NCBI GenBank assembly: GCA_964464895.1
Contig: CAYXGY010000001.1
Span: forward strand, 500,351 to 564,350
From: Helicobacter_D sp964464895
GTDB lineage: Bacteria > Campylobacterota > Campylobacteria > Campylobacterales > Helicobacteraceae
Reading direction: 5' to 3'
Length of the DNA stretch: 64,000 bases
Of the stretch, positions 54,512-62,630 are shown piece by piece. Position 1 is the first letter of the stretch. Every line of letters begins with the position of its first letter. The position numbers and the translations under genes were made by a program. Below the pieces are notes generated by a model, which was given only the letters and a program-made list of their open reading frames with translations, did not search any database and was not told the DNA's origin.

Positions 54512-56395
54512 ATGGCAAAGCATACCTTTCAAACCGAAGTCAATCAGTTGCTTGATTTAATGATTCATTCTCTGTATTCCAATAAAGAAATCTTTTTGCG
54601 CGAATTAGTCAGCAATGCATCAGACGCACTTGATAAATTGCAATATTTGACACTCACAGATGATAAACTCAAAACATTAGACTTTACCCCAAAAATTGAT
54701 ATTGCTTTTGATAGCGAAAAAAATATTTTAACCATTAGTGATAGTGGTATCGGAATGAATGAGCAAGATTTGATTGAAAATCTAGGCACAATTGCCAAAA
54801 GTGGTACGAAAAACTTTCTTTCCAAACTTAGTGGCGACAAGAAAAAGGATTCCGCTCTGATTGGACAATTTGGCGTGGGATTTTATTCTGCCTTTATGGT
54901 TGCGAGCAAAATCATTGTAACAACCAAAAAGGCAGGTGAGACACAAGGCTATGCTTGGATTAGTAATGGCAGTGGCGAATTTGAGATTGAAAAATGCGAA
55001 AAGGAATCACACGGAAGCGAAATCAAACTTTATCTCAAAGAAGATGAAAAGGAATGGACAAGTCGTTGGAGAATTGAAGAGACTATCAAGAAATATTCCG
55101 ACCATATTCCATTCCCTATTTTCTTGCATTATACAGAAACTAAAAGCGAGGGAGAGGGGGATTCCAAAAAGGAAGTGATAGAACAAAAAAATGAACAAAT
55201 CAACAAAGCCTCTGCGCTTTGGAGAATCTCCAAAAAAGACTTGAAAGAAGAAGAATATAAAGAATTTTATAAAAACCTAAGCTACGATTCTAACGACCCT
55301 TTAAGCTGGATTCACACTAAAGTTGAAGGAACATTAGAATACACTACCCTCTTTTATATCCCACAAAATGCGCCCTTTGACCTCTATCGTGTGGATTACA
55401 AAAGTGGCGTGAAACTCTATGTCAAACGCGTCTTTATCACAGATGATGACAAAGAACTTTTGCCATCTTATCTACGATTCGTGCGTGGAATCATTGATAG
55501 TGAGGATTTGCCTTTAAATGTCAGTCGTGAGATTCTACAACAAAACAAAATCCTAGCCACCATCAAATCTGCCTCCACCAAAAAAATCTTAAGTGAGATA
55601 GAATCTTTACAAAAAGACGAGGAAAAATACAGCAAATTCTATAAGGAATTTGGACGTTGTTTAAAAGAGGGAGTTTATAGTGATTTTGAAAACAAAGAAA
55701 AACTACTAGACTTTTTGCGATTCCAATCCACCAAGAGCGAGGGCAAAGAAATCGCATTTAAAACCTATAAAGAGCGTATGAAAGAGGGGCAAAAAGCAAT
55801 TTATTATTTACAAGGCGAGGATTTGGAACTTCTTAAAAATTCTCCACTCTTAGATACATTCAACAAGAAAGAAATAGAAGTCTTACTCTTTGCAGAAGAG
55901 ATTGACGGAATCGTAATGCCAATGGTGAATGAATACGACAAAACTCCTTTGCGCTCCATTACCTCCAAAGAAGCGTTAGAGGATTTAGGAGAAGAAGAGG
56001 TAGAGGAAGCAGCCAAAGAAAAATTTAAAACACTGCTTGAAAGCTTCAAAAAAGCCTTAGGGGAAGAAGTCAAGGAGGTGCGTTTGAGCGCAAGATTGGT
56101 TGATGCGCCATCGTGTATCGTAAGCGACCCAGAAGACCCTAATTCTGCAGTGCTTAAGATGATGAAACAAATGGGTGCAATGGGTATGGGCGCAGACATT
56201 CCAGAACCCAAGCCGATTTTAGAACTCAATCCAAACCACACAATCCTTATCAAACTTCTAAACACAGAAGCACAAAAAGTAGAAGAAGTGGCGCATTTGC
56301 TACTTGAAGAAGCGAAGCTCTTAGAGGGAGGCAAACTTAAAGATGTAAATGCGTTTGTTAAACGTCTTAACACCCTCTTGCAAAAGAGTTTATAG
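54512..56395 (+). CDS. htpG: Hsp90-family chaperone HtpG
   Basis: ATP-dependent chaperone of 627 aa. N-terminal GHKL ATPase motifs: ELVSNASDALDKLQ (about residue 30), DSGIGMNEQDLIENLGTIAKSGT (about 78) and GQFGVGFYSAFMVA (about 117). The middle domain contains RGIIDSEDLPLNVSRE (about 335) and the C-terminal dimerisation domain follows. Length is normal. AAAGGA lies 6 nt before ATG. It is single-gene, with a perfect housekeeping promoter. Confidence 0.97.
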   Translation: MAKHTFQTEVNQLLDLMIHSLYSNKEIFLRELVSNASDALDKLQYLTLTDDKLKTLDFTPKIDIAFDSEKNILTISDSGIGMNEQDLIENLGTIAKSGTKNFLSKLSGDKKKDSALIGQFGVGFYSAFMVASKIIVTTKKAGETQGYAWISNGSGEFEIEKCEKESHGSEIKLYLKEDEKEWTSRWRIEETIKKYSDHIPFPIFLHYTETKSEGEGDSKKEVIEQKNEQINKASALWRISKKDLKEEEYKEFYKNLSYDSNDPLSWIHTKVEGTLEYTTLFYIPQNAPFDLYRVDYKSGVKLYVKRVFITDDDKELLPSYLRFVRGIIDSEDLPLNVSREILQQNKILATIKSASTKKILSEIESLQKDEEKYSKFYKEFGRCLKEGVYSDFENKEKLLDFLRFQSTKSEGKEIAFKTYKERMKEGQKAIYYLQGEDLELLKNSPLLDTFNKKEIEVLLFAEEIDGIVMPMVNEYDKTPLRSITSKEALEDLGEEEVEEAAKEKFKTLLESFKKALGEEVKEVRLSARLVDAPSCIVSDPEDPNSAVLKMMKQMGAMGMGADIPEPKPILELNPNHTILIKLLNTEAQKVEEVAHLLLEEAKLLEGGKLKDVNAFVKRLNTLLQKSL

Positions 56396-56513
56396 TATAG
56401 AATCGCAAGGATACCCTCTCCTTGCTTGTTTTACTACTCTCTTACGCCAATCCTTTACAATTACAATCTTTAGGGTGCAATTCCAACATTGTTTAAAAAA
56501 GGGGGTGTAGGAT

Positions 56514-56873
56514 TCACCAAAGATACAAATCACCCAAGACAAGCCCCCAAGTGAAAGCGGCGAGTACAATCGTGAAAAACACGCCAGCAGAGCCACAATC
56601 CTTTGCGATTTTTGCCTTTTCGTGAAATTCTTGTGTGATTAAATCCACACAAGCTTCAATAGCGGAGTTGAAGCATTCAGCGACACAAATAAGCAACAAA
56701 ACAGCAATCAAAAGAATCCGTGTGGAAAGTGGAACTTCAAGTAAGCAAGCAACTAGAAGCAAGGGGATAATGAGGAGACATTCTAACTTGAAAGCCACCT
56801 CGTTTTTTAGCATAACAAGCACACCGCTTAAGGCATATTTTGTGTTATTGAAAAAATGATATTTGGGTTTCAT
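56514..56873 (-). CDS. dgkA: Diacylglycerol kinase
   Basis: The 119-aa trimeric membrane enzyme phosphorylates diacylglycerol, recycling it to phosphatidic acid. Three helices and the active-site block AECFNSAIEACVDLITQEFHEKAK with AKDCGSAGVFF are present. The frame runs further back to 57008, but ATG 56873 gives the usual length and N-terminus; the ribosome binding site is weak. The 118 bp between it and htpG (56396-56513) show no gene. Confidence 0.9.
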   Translation of the reverse strand: MKPKYHFFNNTKYALSGVLVMLKNEVAFKLECLLIIPLLLVACLLEVPLSTRILLIAVLLLICVAECFNSAIEACVDLITQEFHEKAKIAKDCGSAGVFFTIVLAAFTWGLVLGDLYLW

Positions 56874-56956
56874 TGAAATTCTTTTAGGATTCTTTAAATT
56901 GCACGTCATATTACCATATTTTGCATTATTTATTTCTATTTGATTCAAATTTTGGC

Positions 56957-56962
56957 TATAAT
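56957..56962 (+). promoter_or_regulatory. -10 box of the YhbP-like gene, probably leaderless
   Basis: TATAAT ends 7 bp before the ATG at 56970, so the transcript would start at or next to the start codon. No Shine-Dalgarno sequence is present. Confidence 0.45.
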
Positions 56963-56969
56963 TCCTCCT

Positions 56970-57395
56970 ATGAATGAAAAAATAAAAGATTTCATCAGAA
57001 AACAACATTTGTTAAGTCTAAGTGTCATTGAAAAAGATTCCAGTCTATTAGAAGTTTATAGTGCGAGCTGTTATTATGTCTTTGATGAAGAAAATCTTTG
57101 TTTGCTCTTTAAGAGTGCGCAGGATTCTAAACACATTCAACTTTGCACCCTAAATCCTAAGGTGGGCGTGATTATTGCTAAAGATTCTAAGAATCTTGGG
57201 AATATTCAAGGTTTGCAAATCAAAGCATTTTTCAAGCAAACTACTACACAAGCACAAAAAAATCTTTATTATGCCACCTATCCTTTTGCAAGACTCGGCA
57301 AAGGAGAAATTTTTGCCTTAGAGATTCTATGGGCAAAATACACAGATAATAAACTCTTGTTGAGCGAAAAATTAATCTTTATGAGGAAACAATGA
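56970..57395 (+). CDS. YhbP-like (UPF0306, PNPOx-fold) protein
   Basis: A 141-aa protein of the pyridoxamine-phosphate-oxidase fold, similar in layout to E. coli YhbP: IRKQHLLSLSV, YYVFDEENLCLLFKSAQDSKH, LGNIQGLQIKAFFKQ, and FARLGKGEIFALEILWAKYTDN. The reaction is unknown; such proteins bind flavin or haem. It overlaps mnmA by 4 bp (ATGA), so both are translated together. The start at 56970 lacks a ribosome binding site (see the promoter). Confidence 0.8.
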   Translation: MNEKIKDFIRKQHLLSLSVIEKDSSLLEVYSASCYYVFDEENLCLLFKSAQDSKHIQLCTLNPKVGVIIAKDSKNLGNIQGLQIKAFFKQTTTQAQKNLYYATYPFARLGKGEIFALEILWAKYTDNKLLLSEKLIFMRKQ

Positions 57396-58450
57396 AAAAA
57401 GTTTTGTTATTGATGAGTGGAGGCGTAGATTCTAGCTATTGCGCATACCTATTGCAAAAGCAAGGTTATAGCGTGTATGGCGTGTATTTGAAGTTACACG
57501 ATAAGGAAGAAAAGCACAAATATTTTGAAGCAAAAGTGGAGCAATGTGCCAAACATTTAGGAATTACTTATGAAGTCATAGATGAGCGCGAACTTTTTAA
57601 AAAAAGCGTTTATGATTATTTCGTAGAATCTTATGCCAAAGGACAAACGCCTAATCCGTGTGCCTTATGCAATCCATTAGTAAAATTTAGAATCGCATTT
57701 GGATTGGCAGATGAATTAACCTGTGATTATGTCGCCACAGGACATTATGCGCAAATCAAAGAGGGCAGAATCGCGCAGGGGGCAGATGAGGCAAAAGACC
57801 AAAGCTATTTTTTATTTGGATTAAAAAAAGAGTGGATTCCTCGCATTCTTTTCCCTCTAGGCGATAAAAAGAAAGCCGAGATAAAGCCTATCGCACTAAA
57901 GGAGCTAGAATGGCTTGGGACTTTGGAGAGCTATAAGGATTCCCAAGAAATTTGCTTCGTAGAAAATAGCTATATTGAGGTGCTCCAAAAGCATTATAAT
58001 ACAGAATCGCCCGGAGTAGTACTCAATACACAAGGGCAGGAAATTGGCACACATAAGGGCTATATGCAATACACGATTGGCAAACGCAAAGGATTCACGA
58101 TTGCGGGCGCATTAAGCCCCCATTATGTGCTCAAAATTAATCCGCAGAATAATACGATTGTCGTAGGGCAAAAGGACGCATTGGCAACTTATGTAGTGCA
58201 AGCAAGGAACTTTTCTGTATCTAAAGAGGAATTTTTGGATAAAGAAACATTGGATTGTGAGGTGAAAATCCGCTACAAGAGCCACAAGACAAAGGCGAGT
58301 GTAAGGCTAGAAGAAAGATTGGACGCACAGGGTAAAATCCAAGAAGTCTTGATTGCAAACCTCCAAGAACCCGCCTTTGGCGTAGCGAGTGGGCAAGCGT
58401 TGGTGTTATACGAGGGTGATAAGGTATTGGGTGGGGGATTTATCCTCTAA
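57392..58450 (+). CDS. mnmA: tRNA 2-thiouridylase MnmA
   Basis: MnmA adds sulfur to U34 of Lys, Glu and Gln tRNAs. The 352-aa protein has the ATP-pyrophosphatase loop MSGGVDSSYCAYLL (about residues 8-21), the first catalytic Cys in GQTPNPCALCNPLVKF (about 90) and the second in DSQEICFVENSY (about 188), followed by YTIGKRKG and a C-terminal beta-barrel. It overlaps the preceding gene by 4 bp. Confidence 0.95.
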   Translation: MKKVLLLMSGGVDSSYCAYLLQKQGYSVYGVYLKLHDKEEKHKYFEAKVEQCAKHLGITYEVIDERELFKKSVYDYFVESYAKGQTPNPCALCNPLVKFRIAFGLADELTCDYVATGHYAQIKEGRIAQGADEAKDQSYFLFGLKKEWIPRILFPLGDKKKAEIKPIALKELEWLGTLESYKDSQEICFVENSYIEVLQKHYNTESPGVVLNTQGQEIGTHKGYMQYTIGKRKGFTIAGALSPHYVLKINPQNNTIVVGQKDALATYVVQARNFSVSKEEFLDKETLDCEVKIRYKSHKTKASVRLEERLDAQGKIQEVLIANLQEPAFGVASGQALVLYEGDKVLGGGFIL

Positions 58451-58506
58451 AGTTTGCGATTCGTCTTTATGGAGATTTTATAAGATTTCTTGATAGTAAG
58501 CTACTA

Positions 58507-58526
58507 AGATTCCACAAATGGAATCT
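58507..58526. terminator. Hairpin between mnmA and flgG
   Basis: AGATTCCA and TGGAATCT form 8 perfect pairs around CAAA in the convergent mnmA/flgG gap. No T-run follows on either strand. Confidence 0.4.
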
Positions 58527-58554
58527 CGCAGAAGTAACTTAGCTTATGTTAATG

Positions 58555-59346
58555 CTAGTTGCGTTTGAGTTGATTTACGGTTTGGAGCATAGAATCCGCA
58601 GTTTGAATAGATTTAGAATTGGCTTCATAGGCTCTTTGTCCTACAATCAAGTCTGTCATTTCCTCTACGAGTTTGACATTACTAGTCTCTACGAATCCTT
58701 GCCTTAGTTGTCCGAAGCCATTGAGCCCGGGAGTGCCAACGATTGGGTCTCCTGAAGCATTGGTATTAAGATAAAGATTATCTCCAAGTGCGTGCAAACC
58801 TGCGGGGTTAATGAAATTTACAATTTCAATTTGCCCAAGCTGATTGACTTCTGTGGCATTGCCTTGCAATACGGTTACCGTGCCGTCTGTCCCAATATTT
58901 AGCTGTGTCGCATCGTCTGGAATCGTGATATTTGGCACAAGCAGATAACCTTGAGAATTGACAACATTACCCTCATCATCTCGTTTAAACGCACCATCAC
59001 GTGTATAAGCAATCGTGCCATCGGGAAGTTCAATTTGAAAGAATCCATTTCCTGTAATGGCGACATCAAGATTCTGTTCTGTTTCTTTGAAGTTTCCTTG
59101 TGAAAACAACTTTTGCACTGAAGTGGGGCGCACTCCCAAACCAACTTCAATCCCTGTGGGACTCAAAGTCGTCTCTGAAGTGCTAGAGCCAGCGTATTGT
59201 ATCACTTGGTGAAACAAGTCCGCAAACTCTGCTCTTTCTTTGCGATAACCAAATGTATTGACATTGGAAATATTGTTAGAAGTAACATCAATGAATAATT
59301 GTTGTCCCAACATACCCGTAGTTGCTGTGTATAATGCTCGCATCAT
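58555..59346 (-). CDS. flgG: Flagellar distal rod protein FlgG
   Basis: The 263-aa protein forms the distal rod. The N-terminal Flg_bb_rod motif MRALYTATTGMLGQQLFIDVTSNNISNVNTFGYRK and the C-terminal FVETSNVKLVEEMTDLIVGQRAYEANSKSIQTAD are characteristic, and length (262 aa usual) matches. AAAGGA is upstream. It follows flgG2 by 13 bp under the sigma-54 promoter. Confidence 0.95.
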   Translation of the reverse strand: MMRALYTATTGMLGQQLFIDVTSNNISNVNTFGYRKERAEFADLFHQVIQYAGSSTSETTLSPTGIEVGLGVRPTSVQKLFSQGNFKETEQNLDVAITGNGFFQIELPDGTIAYTRDGAFKRDDEGNVVNSQGYLLVPNITIPDDATQLNIGTDGTVTVLQGNATEVNQLGQIEIVNFINPAGLHALGDNLYLNTNASGDPIVGTPGLNGFGQLRQGFVETSNVKLVEEMTDLIVGQRAYEANSKSIQTADSMLQTVNQLKRN

Positions 59347-59359
59347 TGTGAAATCCTTT

Positions 59360-60193
59360 TTATGCTTTTGCTGCTAATTTGGTAATGGCTTCGGTATTGA
59401 GGTCGTCCATATGGGTTTTAAGCACTTTGGAATATGCCTCTACCAAGCGATTTGTTTCAATCAATCCTGTCATTTCATAGACAACATTAATATTACTTTT
59501 TTCTAAAAAACCTTGATGAACTGCCCCGCTTTGCTCTAATGCCTCGCGTTCATTGCTTCTTTCTTCTGGATAAGAATACAAATTATCCCCGACTTTTTTA
59601 AGATATTTTGGATTCTCAAAAGACACAATGCCAATGTTGGAGATTAAAGCCATTTCACTAATTCCCTCGTTGTTTAAATCACGAATGTAAATATTGCCAC
59701 TCGTATCTACTTCTACTTGGAATCCATCGACAAATTCAATGTATTGTGGTGCGTCTAAATATTCTCTTGGAAGTACGGGATAACCCTCTTTATTGACAAG
59801 CCTGCCCTCCTCATTGAGCACAAAAGAACCATCACGTGTATAACGAATCCCCTCTGGCGTTTCAATCATAAAATACGCATTTTCGCGCCCAAGTGCGAAG
59901 TCAAAAGTATTATCTGTTTGCATCATTCCACCTAGTGAGCGGTCTGTAAATTCCTCTACAATTTGTGGCACGCGGTTAAGGGAACGATTGTAGAATTTCG
60001 CCGCATCTTTTGTTTGGTCGTCAATAGGTAAAAACTCTTTAGCTTGTTCATAGAGCCGCAAAAAATCACCAATCACGACATCATCTCGCTTGAATCCGGT
60101 TGTATTTGCGTTTGCGATATTGTTTGCAATGACATCTAAGCGGTCAATTTGCGTAACCATACCGCCAACAGAACTATAATATCCACCTTGCAT
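59360..60193 (-). CDS. flgG2: Flagellar rod protein, FlgG2/FlgF type
   Basis: A 277-aa rod protein (MQGGYYSSVGGMVTQIDRLDVIANNIANANTTGFKRDDVVIG; C-terminal FLEKSNINVVYEMTGLIETNRLVEAYSKVL). The pair of a FlgF/FlgG2 and a FlgG gene next to each other is known from Campylobacter jejuni (flgG2-flgG). FlgF is the proximal-rod alternative name. It sits 34 bp behind the sigma-54 promoter and is cotranscribed with flgG. Confidence 0.9.
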   Translation of the reverse strand: MQGGYYSSVGGMVTQIDRLDVIANNIANANTTGFKRDDVVIGDFLRLYEQAKEFLPIDDQTKDAAKFYNRSLNRVPQIVEEFTDRSLGGMMQTDNTFDFALGRENAYFMIETPEGIRYTRDGSFVLNEEGRLVNKEGYPVLPREYLDAPQYIEFVDGFQVEVDTSGNIYIRDLNNEGISEMALISNIGIVSFENPKYLKKVGDNLYSYPEERSNEREALEQSGAVHQGFLEKSNINVVYEMTGLIETNRLVEAYSKVLKTHMDDLNTEAITKLAAKA

Positions 60194-60227
60194 TTTATGC
60201 CTTTTGTTGAACTTTATTCAGGGTGAA

Positions 60228-60243
60228 AGCAAAAGGTGTTCCA
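60228..60243 (-). promoter_or_regulatory. Sigma-54 promoter of flgG2-flgG
   Basis: On the minus strand TGGAACACCTTTTGCT has GG-N10-GC spacing and TTGCT at -12. It lies in the 83-bp gap upstream of flgG2, about 35 nt before the ATG, with no competing sigma-70 elements obvious. Confidence 0.8.
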
Positions 60244-60276
60244 AGATAGATAAAAATCAAGTCTTTATAGTAAATT

Positions 60277-60561
60277 TCACTTATTTTTACTGATTTGCGC
60301 CTTATTTTCCGTCTTGTAAAGCCAAATAAAGACTTCTACAACTGCTTTATAAAGCGTGGGTGGAATCTCCTCATCTAATTCTAAATTAATCAGCGAATCC
60401 ACAAGGGCTTTGCTCTGAAACAATGGAATCTCATATTCTTTTGCCTTTTCAATGATTCTTTGTGCGAGGAATCCCTCGCCTTTGGCAATGACTTTTGGCG
60501 CGCGTTGTTTGTTTTGCTCATACGCAAGAGCTACGGCTTTTTGATTGAGCAAAGGCGGCAT
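60277..60561 (-). CDS. flhX: FlhX, stand-alone FlhB C-terminal homologue
   Basis: The 94-aa protein matches the cytoplasmic C-terminal part of the export-switch protein FlhB (AVALAYEQNKQRAPKVIAKGEGFLAQRIIEKAKEYEIPLFQ), without the membrane domain and starting just after where FlhB is cleaved. In H. pylori FlhX (HP1575) can replace this piece of FlhB in the flagellar export gate. Its ATG overlaps the ribE stop (TAATG), and the tatD / ribE / flhX order is as in H. pylori. Confidence 0.88.
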   Translation of the reverse strand: MPPLLNQKAVALAYEQNKQRAPKVIAKGEGFLAQRIIEKAKEYEIPLFQSKALVDSLINLELDEEIPPTLYKAVVEVFIWLYKTENKAQISKNK

Positions 60562-61187
60562 TAGTAGCTCCCTAAGATTCTATCTACCACTTCCCAACTT
60601 AGTTTGGGATTTGGCTTTTCTTGGTGTGATTGCGAGAGGAAATGTCGCACAAGGCGCGCAAGGCAATCGGTTTCTATATTGACACGCATTCCGACTTGAT
60701 AGGTTTTAAAGAGTGTGGAATGCAAAGTGTGCGGGATAATTGTAAGGCGCAAGGTATCTTCTAGGATTTCATTAATCGTTAGGCTAATACCAGAAATCGC
60801 AATACTTCCCTTTGGCACACACAGAGCAAGCACTTCGGGTGTGGTGCGGATAAAGAAATCCGTGCCAATGGAGTGAGGCTCTATGCGCGTAATTTCCCCG
60901 ATTCCGTCAATATGCCCCTGCACGATATGCCCATCAAGCCTATCGTCTAAGCGCATTGCAGGTTCAATATGCACCAAATCCTTATAAGTCTCTAGCGCAA
61001 TGTGTCGCTGTGTCTCTTCGCTAAGCTCTAGCGCGAAATGATTGCCAAAGGTCTTGATTGTCGTGAGGCAAGCTCCATTGACTGCGATAGAATCGCCGAT
61101 TTTGGGTTGATATTTTGCAATCAAAGTCAGCGTCGCACCCTGCAAGGATTTGACTTTACCAAACTCACGCACAAGTCCTGTAAACAT
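60561..61187 (-). CDS. ribE: Riboflavin synthase alpha chain
   Basis: Dismutates two lumazines to riboflavin. The 208-aa protein has two lumazine-binding repeats; the first begins MFTGLVREFGKVKSLQG and contains DSIAVNGACLT (about 33-43), the second contains GHIDGIGEITRIE and KGSIAISGISLTINE. ATG 61187 (AAGG upstream) gives the typical MFTG start. It is divergent from tatD and overlaps flhX by one base. Confidence 0.94.
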   Translation of the reverse strand: MFTGLVREFGKVKSLQGATLTLIAKYQPKIGDSIAVNGACLTTIKTFGNHFALELSEETQRHIALETYKDLVHIEPAMRLDDRLDGHIVQGHIDGIGEITRIEPHSIGTDFFIRTTPEVLALCVPKGSIAISGISLTINEILEDTLRLTIIPHTLHSTLFKTYQVGMRVNIETDCLARLVRHFLSQSHQEKPNPKLSWEVVDRILGSY

Positions 61188-61246
61188 TTCCAACCTTTAA
61201 GTAAAATTGCATTAAAATTTGCAAATTGTAGCATAAAAGGAGTAAT

Positions 61247-62041
61247 ATGCAGCTGTGCGATACACATTGTCATTTAGATGATATGCGTTTTGCGGACGAT
61301 TTTTCTGCGATGATAGAACGCGCCAAACAAGTTGGAATCACGCGTTTTATTATTCCCGCTGCTGACCCAAAAGACTTGAAAAGAGCGCAAGAGTTAGCCC
61401 ATACTTATGAGAATGTTTATTTTGCTAGTGGCACGCACCCAGATTTAGCACATTTATATGATGAGGGTTACATTAAAGGGTTTTTAAATGATTCTAAGTG
61501 CGTAGCGGTGGGAGAATGCGGGCTAGATTATTATAGAATGGAAAGCAATCTTATAGATTTTGGTGTGGAATCTGAAGCAGAAGTGAAACAGAAGCAAAAA
61601 GAAGTTTTTATCGCACAAATCAAGCTCGCAATAGAATCTAATAAGCCCTTGATTGTGCATATTAGGGACGCTTCATTGGATAGTTTGGAGATTTTGCAAG
61701 CCTATGCGCCTAAGCTCAAAGGCGGAATCTTGCATTGTTTTAATGCGGATTTTCAGCTACTTAGCCTAGCAAAATTCAACTTTTACTATGGAATCGGAGG
61801 GGTTTTAACCTTTAAAAACGCAAGGAAACTTGTAGAAATCTTGCCCAAGATTCCGCTAGATTCGCTTTTACTTGAGACAGACGCGCCTTATTTGACGCCT
61901 CACCCACATCGTGGAGAGCGCAACGAACCGAGCTTCATTCCCTTAGTCTTGGAGAAAATGAGCGAGATTCTAGGCTTATCAAAAGAATCTTTGGCTACAC
62001 AAATCAATCAAAATACCGCAAGACTTTTTGGTGCATTGTAG
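61247..62041 (+). CDS. tatD: TatD-family metal-dependent DNase
   Basis: The 264-aa protein has the amidohydrolase-type metal ligands of TatD: CDTHCHLDD (about residues 4-12), GECGLDYYR (about 87), LIVHIRDAS, GILHCFN and LLETDAPYLTPHPHRGERNEP (about 204). These enzymes show 3'-5' exonuclease activity and have roles in DNA repair. It is divergent from ribE. The stop is followed by a weak hairpin AAAGATT-CTAT-AATCTTT (62042-62059). Confidence 0.93.
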   Translation: MQLCDTHCHLDDMRFADDFSAMIERAKQVGITRFIIPAADPKDLKRAQELAHTYENVYFASGTHPDLAHLYDEGYIKGFLNDSKCVAVGECGLDYYRMESNLIDFGVESEAEVKQKQKEVFIAQIKLAIESNKPLIVHIRDASLDSLEILQAYAPKLKGGILHCFNADFQLLSLAKFNFYYGIGGVLTFKNARKLVEILPKIPLDSLLLETDAPYLTPHPHRGERNEPSFIPLVLEKMSEILGLSKESLATQINQNTARLFGAL

Positions 62042-62192
62042 AAAGATTCTATAATCTTTGCTTTGAAGTGTAAATTCTACAAGGATAGATTGAGCAATCC
62101 ACATTCTTTTGATTCTTTGCCTTTTGCAAGATTTTATAAGGATACTATATATTGGATTGGGTTTTAAATGCGGAGATTCTTACGATGGATAA

Positions 62193-62270
62193 TGGGGTGG
62201 GCGATGGGAATCGAACCCACGACCCTCAGGACCACAATCTGATGCTCTAACCGACTGAGCTACGCCCACC
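62193..62270 (-). tRNA. tRNA-His (anticodon GTG)
   Basis: Cloverleaf with acceptor GTGGGCG/CGCCCAC, an encoded extra 5' G (G-1, base 62270) opposite C73 as is diagnostic for tRNA-His, D arm GCTC/GAGC, anticodon loop TTGTGGT, T loop TTCGATT and genomically encoded CCA. The last anticodon-stem pair (31-39) appears as A-C. Confidence 0.96.
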
Positions 62271-62292
62271 ATTTGATAACAAATAAAGAAGA

Positions 62293-62370
62293 TGGTCGGG
62301 GCGAAAGGATTCGAACCTTCGACCCCTTGGTCCCAAACCAAGTGCGCTAACCAGACTGCGCTACGCCCCG
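62293..62370 (-). tRNA. tRNA-Pro (anticodon TGG)
   Basis: Complete cloverleaf: acceptor CGGGGCG/CGCCCCG, D arm GCGC/GCGC, anticodon stem CTTGG/CCAAG around loop TTTGGGA, T arm GAAGG/CCTTT with loop TTCGAAT, discriminator A and encoded CCA. 22 bp upstream of tRNA-His, same strand. Confidence 0.97.
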
Positions 62371-62388
62371 ACTAACTAAAGAAACGCA

Positions 62389-62418
62389 ATTATACTTTTT
62401 TAGAACCTTAAATGTCAA
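62389..62418 (-). promoter_or_regulatory. Consensus promoter of the tRNA-Pro/His unit
   Basis: On the minus strand TTGACA (62418-62413), 18-bp spacer, TATAAT (62394-62389). Transcription would start near 62382, about 12 nt before tRNA-Pro. Confidence 0.8.
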
Positions 62419-62511
62419 GTGTGCCATTCGCACATATCGTAAAGATAAAGCAAGTGTGTGGATTTGTATGCAAATGCACACCGCAATCACGAGCAATTCG
62501 CGCAATGCAAC

Positions 62512-62521
62512 ACCACAGGTT
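62512..62521 (-). other. 3' long-distance pairing segment, copy 1
   Basis: In the toxin mRNA this reads AACCUGUGGU and is a perfect 10-nt complement to ACCACAGGUU of the 5' leader (62680-62671). Between it and the ORF is a hairpin AACCCTGC/GCAGGGTT (62534-62552) that may slow or stop transcription, followed by GGCTTA/TAAGCC around the stop codon. Confidence 0.6.
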
Positions 62522-62561
62522 AAATTCACCTTGAACCCTGCAAAGCAGGGTTAGGCTTACG

Positions 62562-62630
62562 CTAATAAGCCTTGACAACGATAATACAAAGTAGTATAAT
62601 CGCAACCAAGATGAATTTGAGTAGTATCAT
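62562..62630 (-). CDS. Candidate type I toxin peptide, copy 1 (22 aa)
   Basis: ATG 62630 follows AAGGAG (62641-62636) by 5 nt, the best ribosome binding site layout in the region. The peptide reads MILLKFILVAI then ILLCIIVVKAY: one basic residue at position 5, a run of about 14 hydrophobic residues and a Lys-Ala-Tyr end, so a single membrane helix. This pattern is that of type I toxins; Ibs peptides of E. coli likewise are about 19 aa, hydrophobic and end in Ala-Tyr. The second copy differs only by conservative changes in codons 3-5 plus Val to Cys at 9, which argues that it is translated. A 7-bp hairpin (AAGATGA/TCATCTT) hides the start codon. Toxicity is inferred. Confidence 0.78.
   Translation of the reverse strand: MILLKFILVAIILLCIIVVKAY
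62572..62600 (+). promoter_or_regulatory. Antisense RNA promoter inside toxin ORF, copy 1
   Basis: Perfect TTGACA (62572-62577), 17-bp spacer, TATAAT (62595-62600), located inside and antisense to the peptide ORF. Transcription would begin near 62607. Confidence 0.8.

Noticed and set aside
55804..56373. 189-codon ORF antisense to htpG
   Set aside because: Ser/Leu-rich shadow of the charged HtpG C-terminus; no start signals.
62459..62486. Imperfect hairpin GTGTG..ATTTG/CAAAT..CACAC left of copy 1 as toxin terminator
   Set aside because: It is not repeated at copy 2 and has no T-run on either strand, so I do not call it.
62408..62605. 65-codon minus-strand ORF overlapping toxin copy 1 (and its counterpart at 62745-62942)
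   Set aside because: Starts with a non-ATG codon without a ribosome binding site, and its similarity between copies merely reflects nucleotide identity; the tails do not match. The 22-codon frame has the good site and conservative substitutions.
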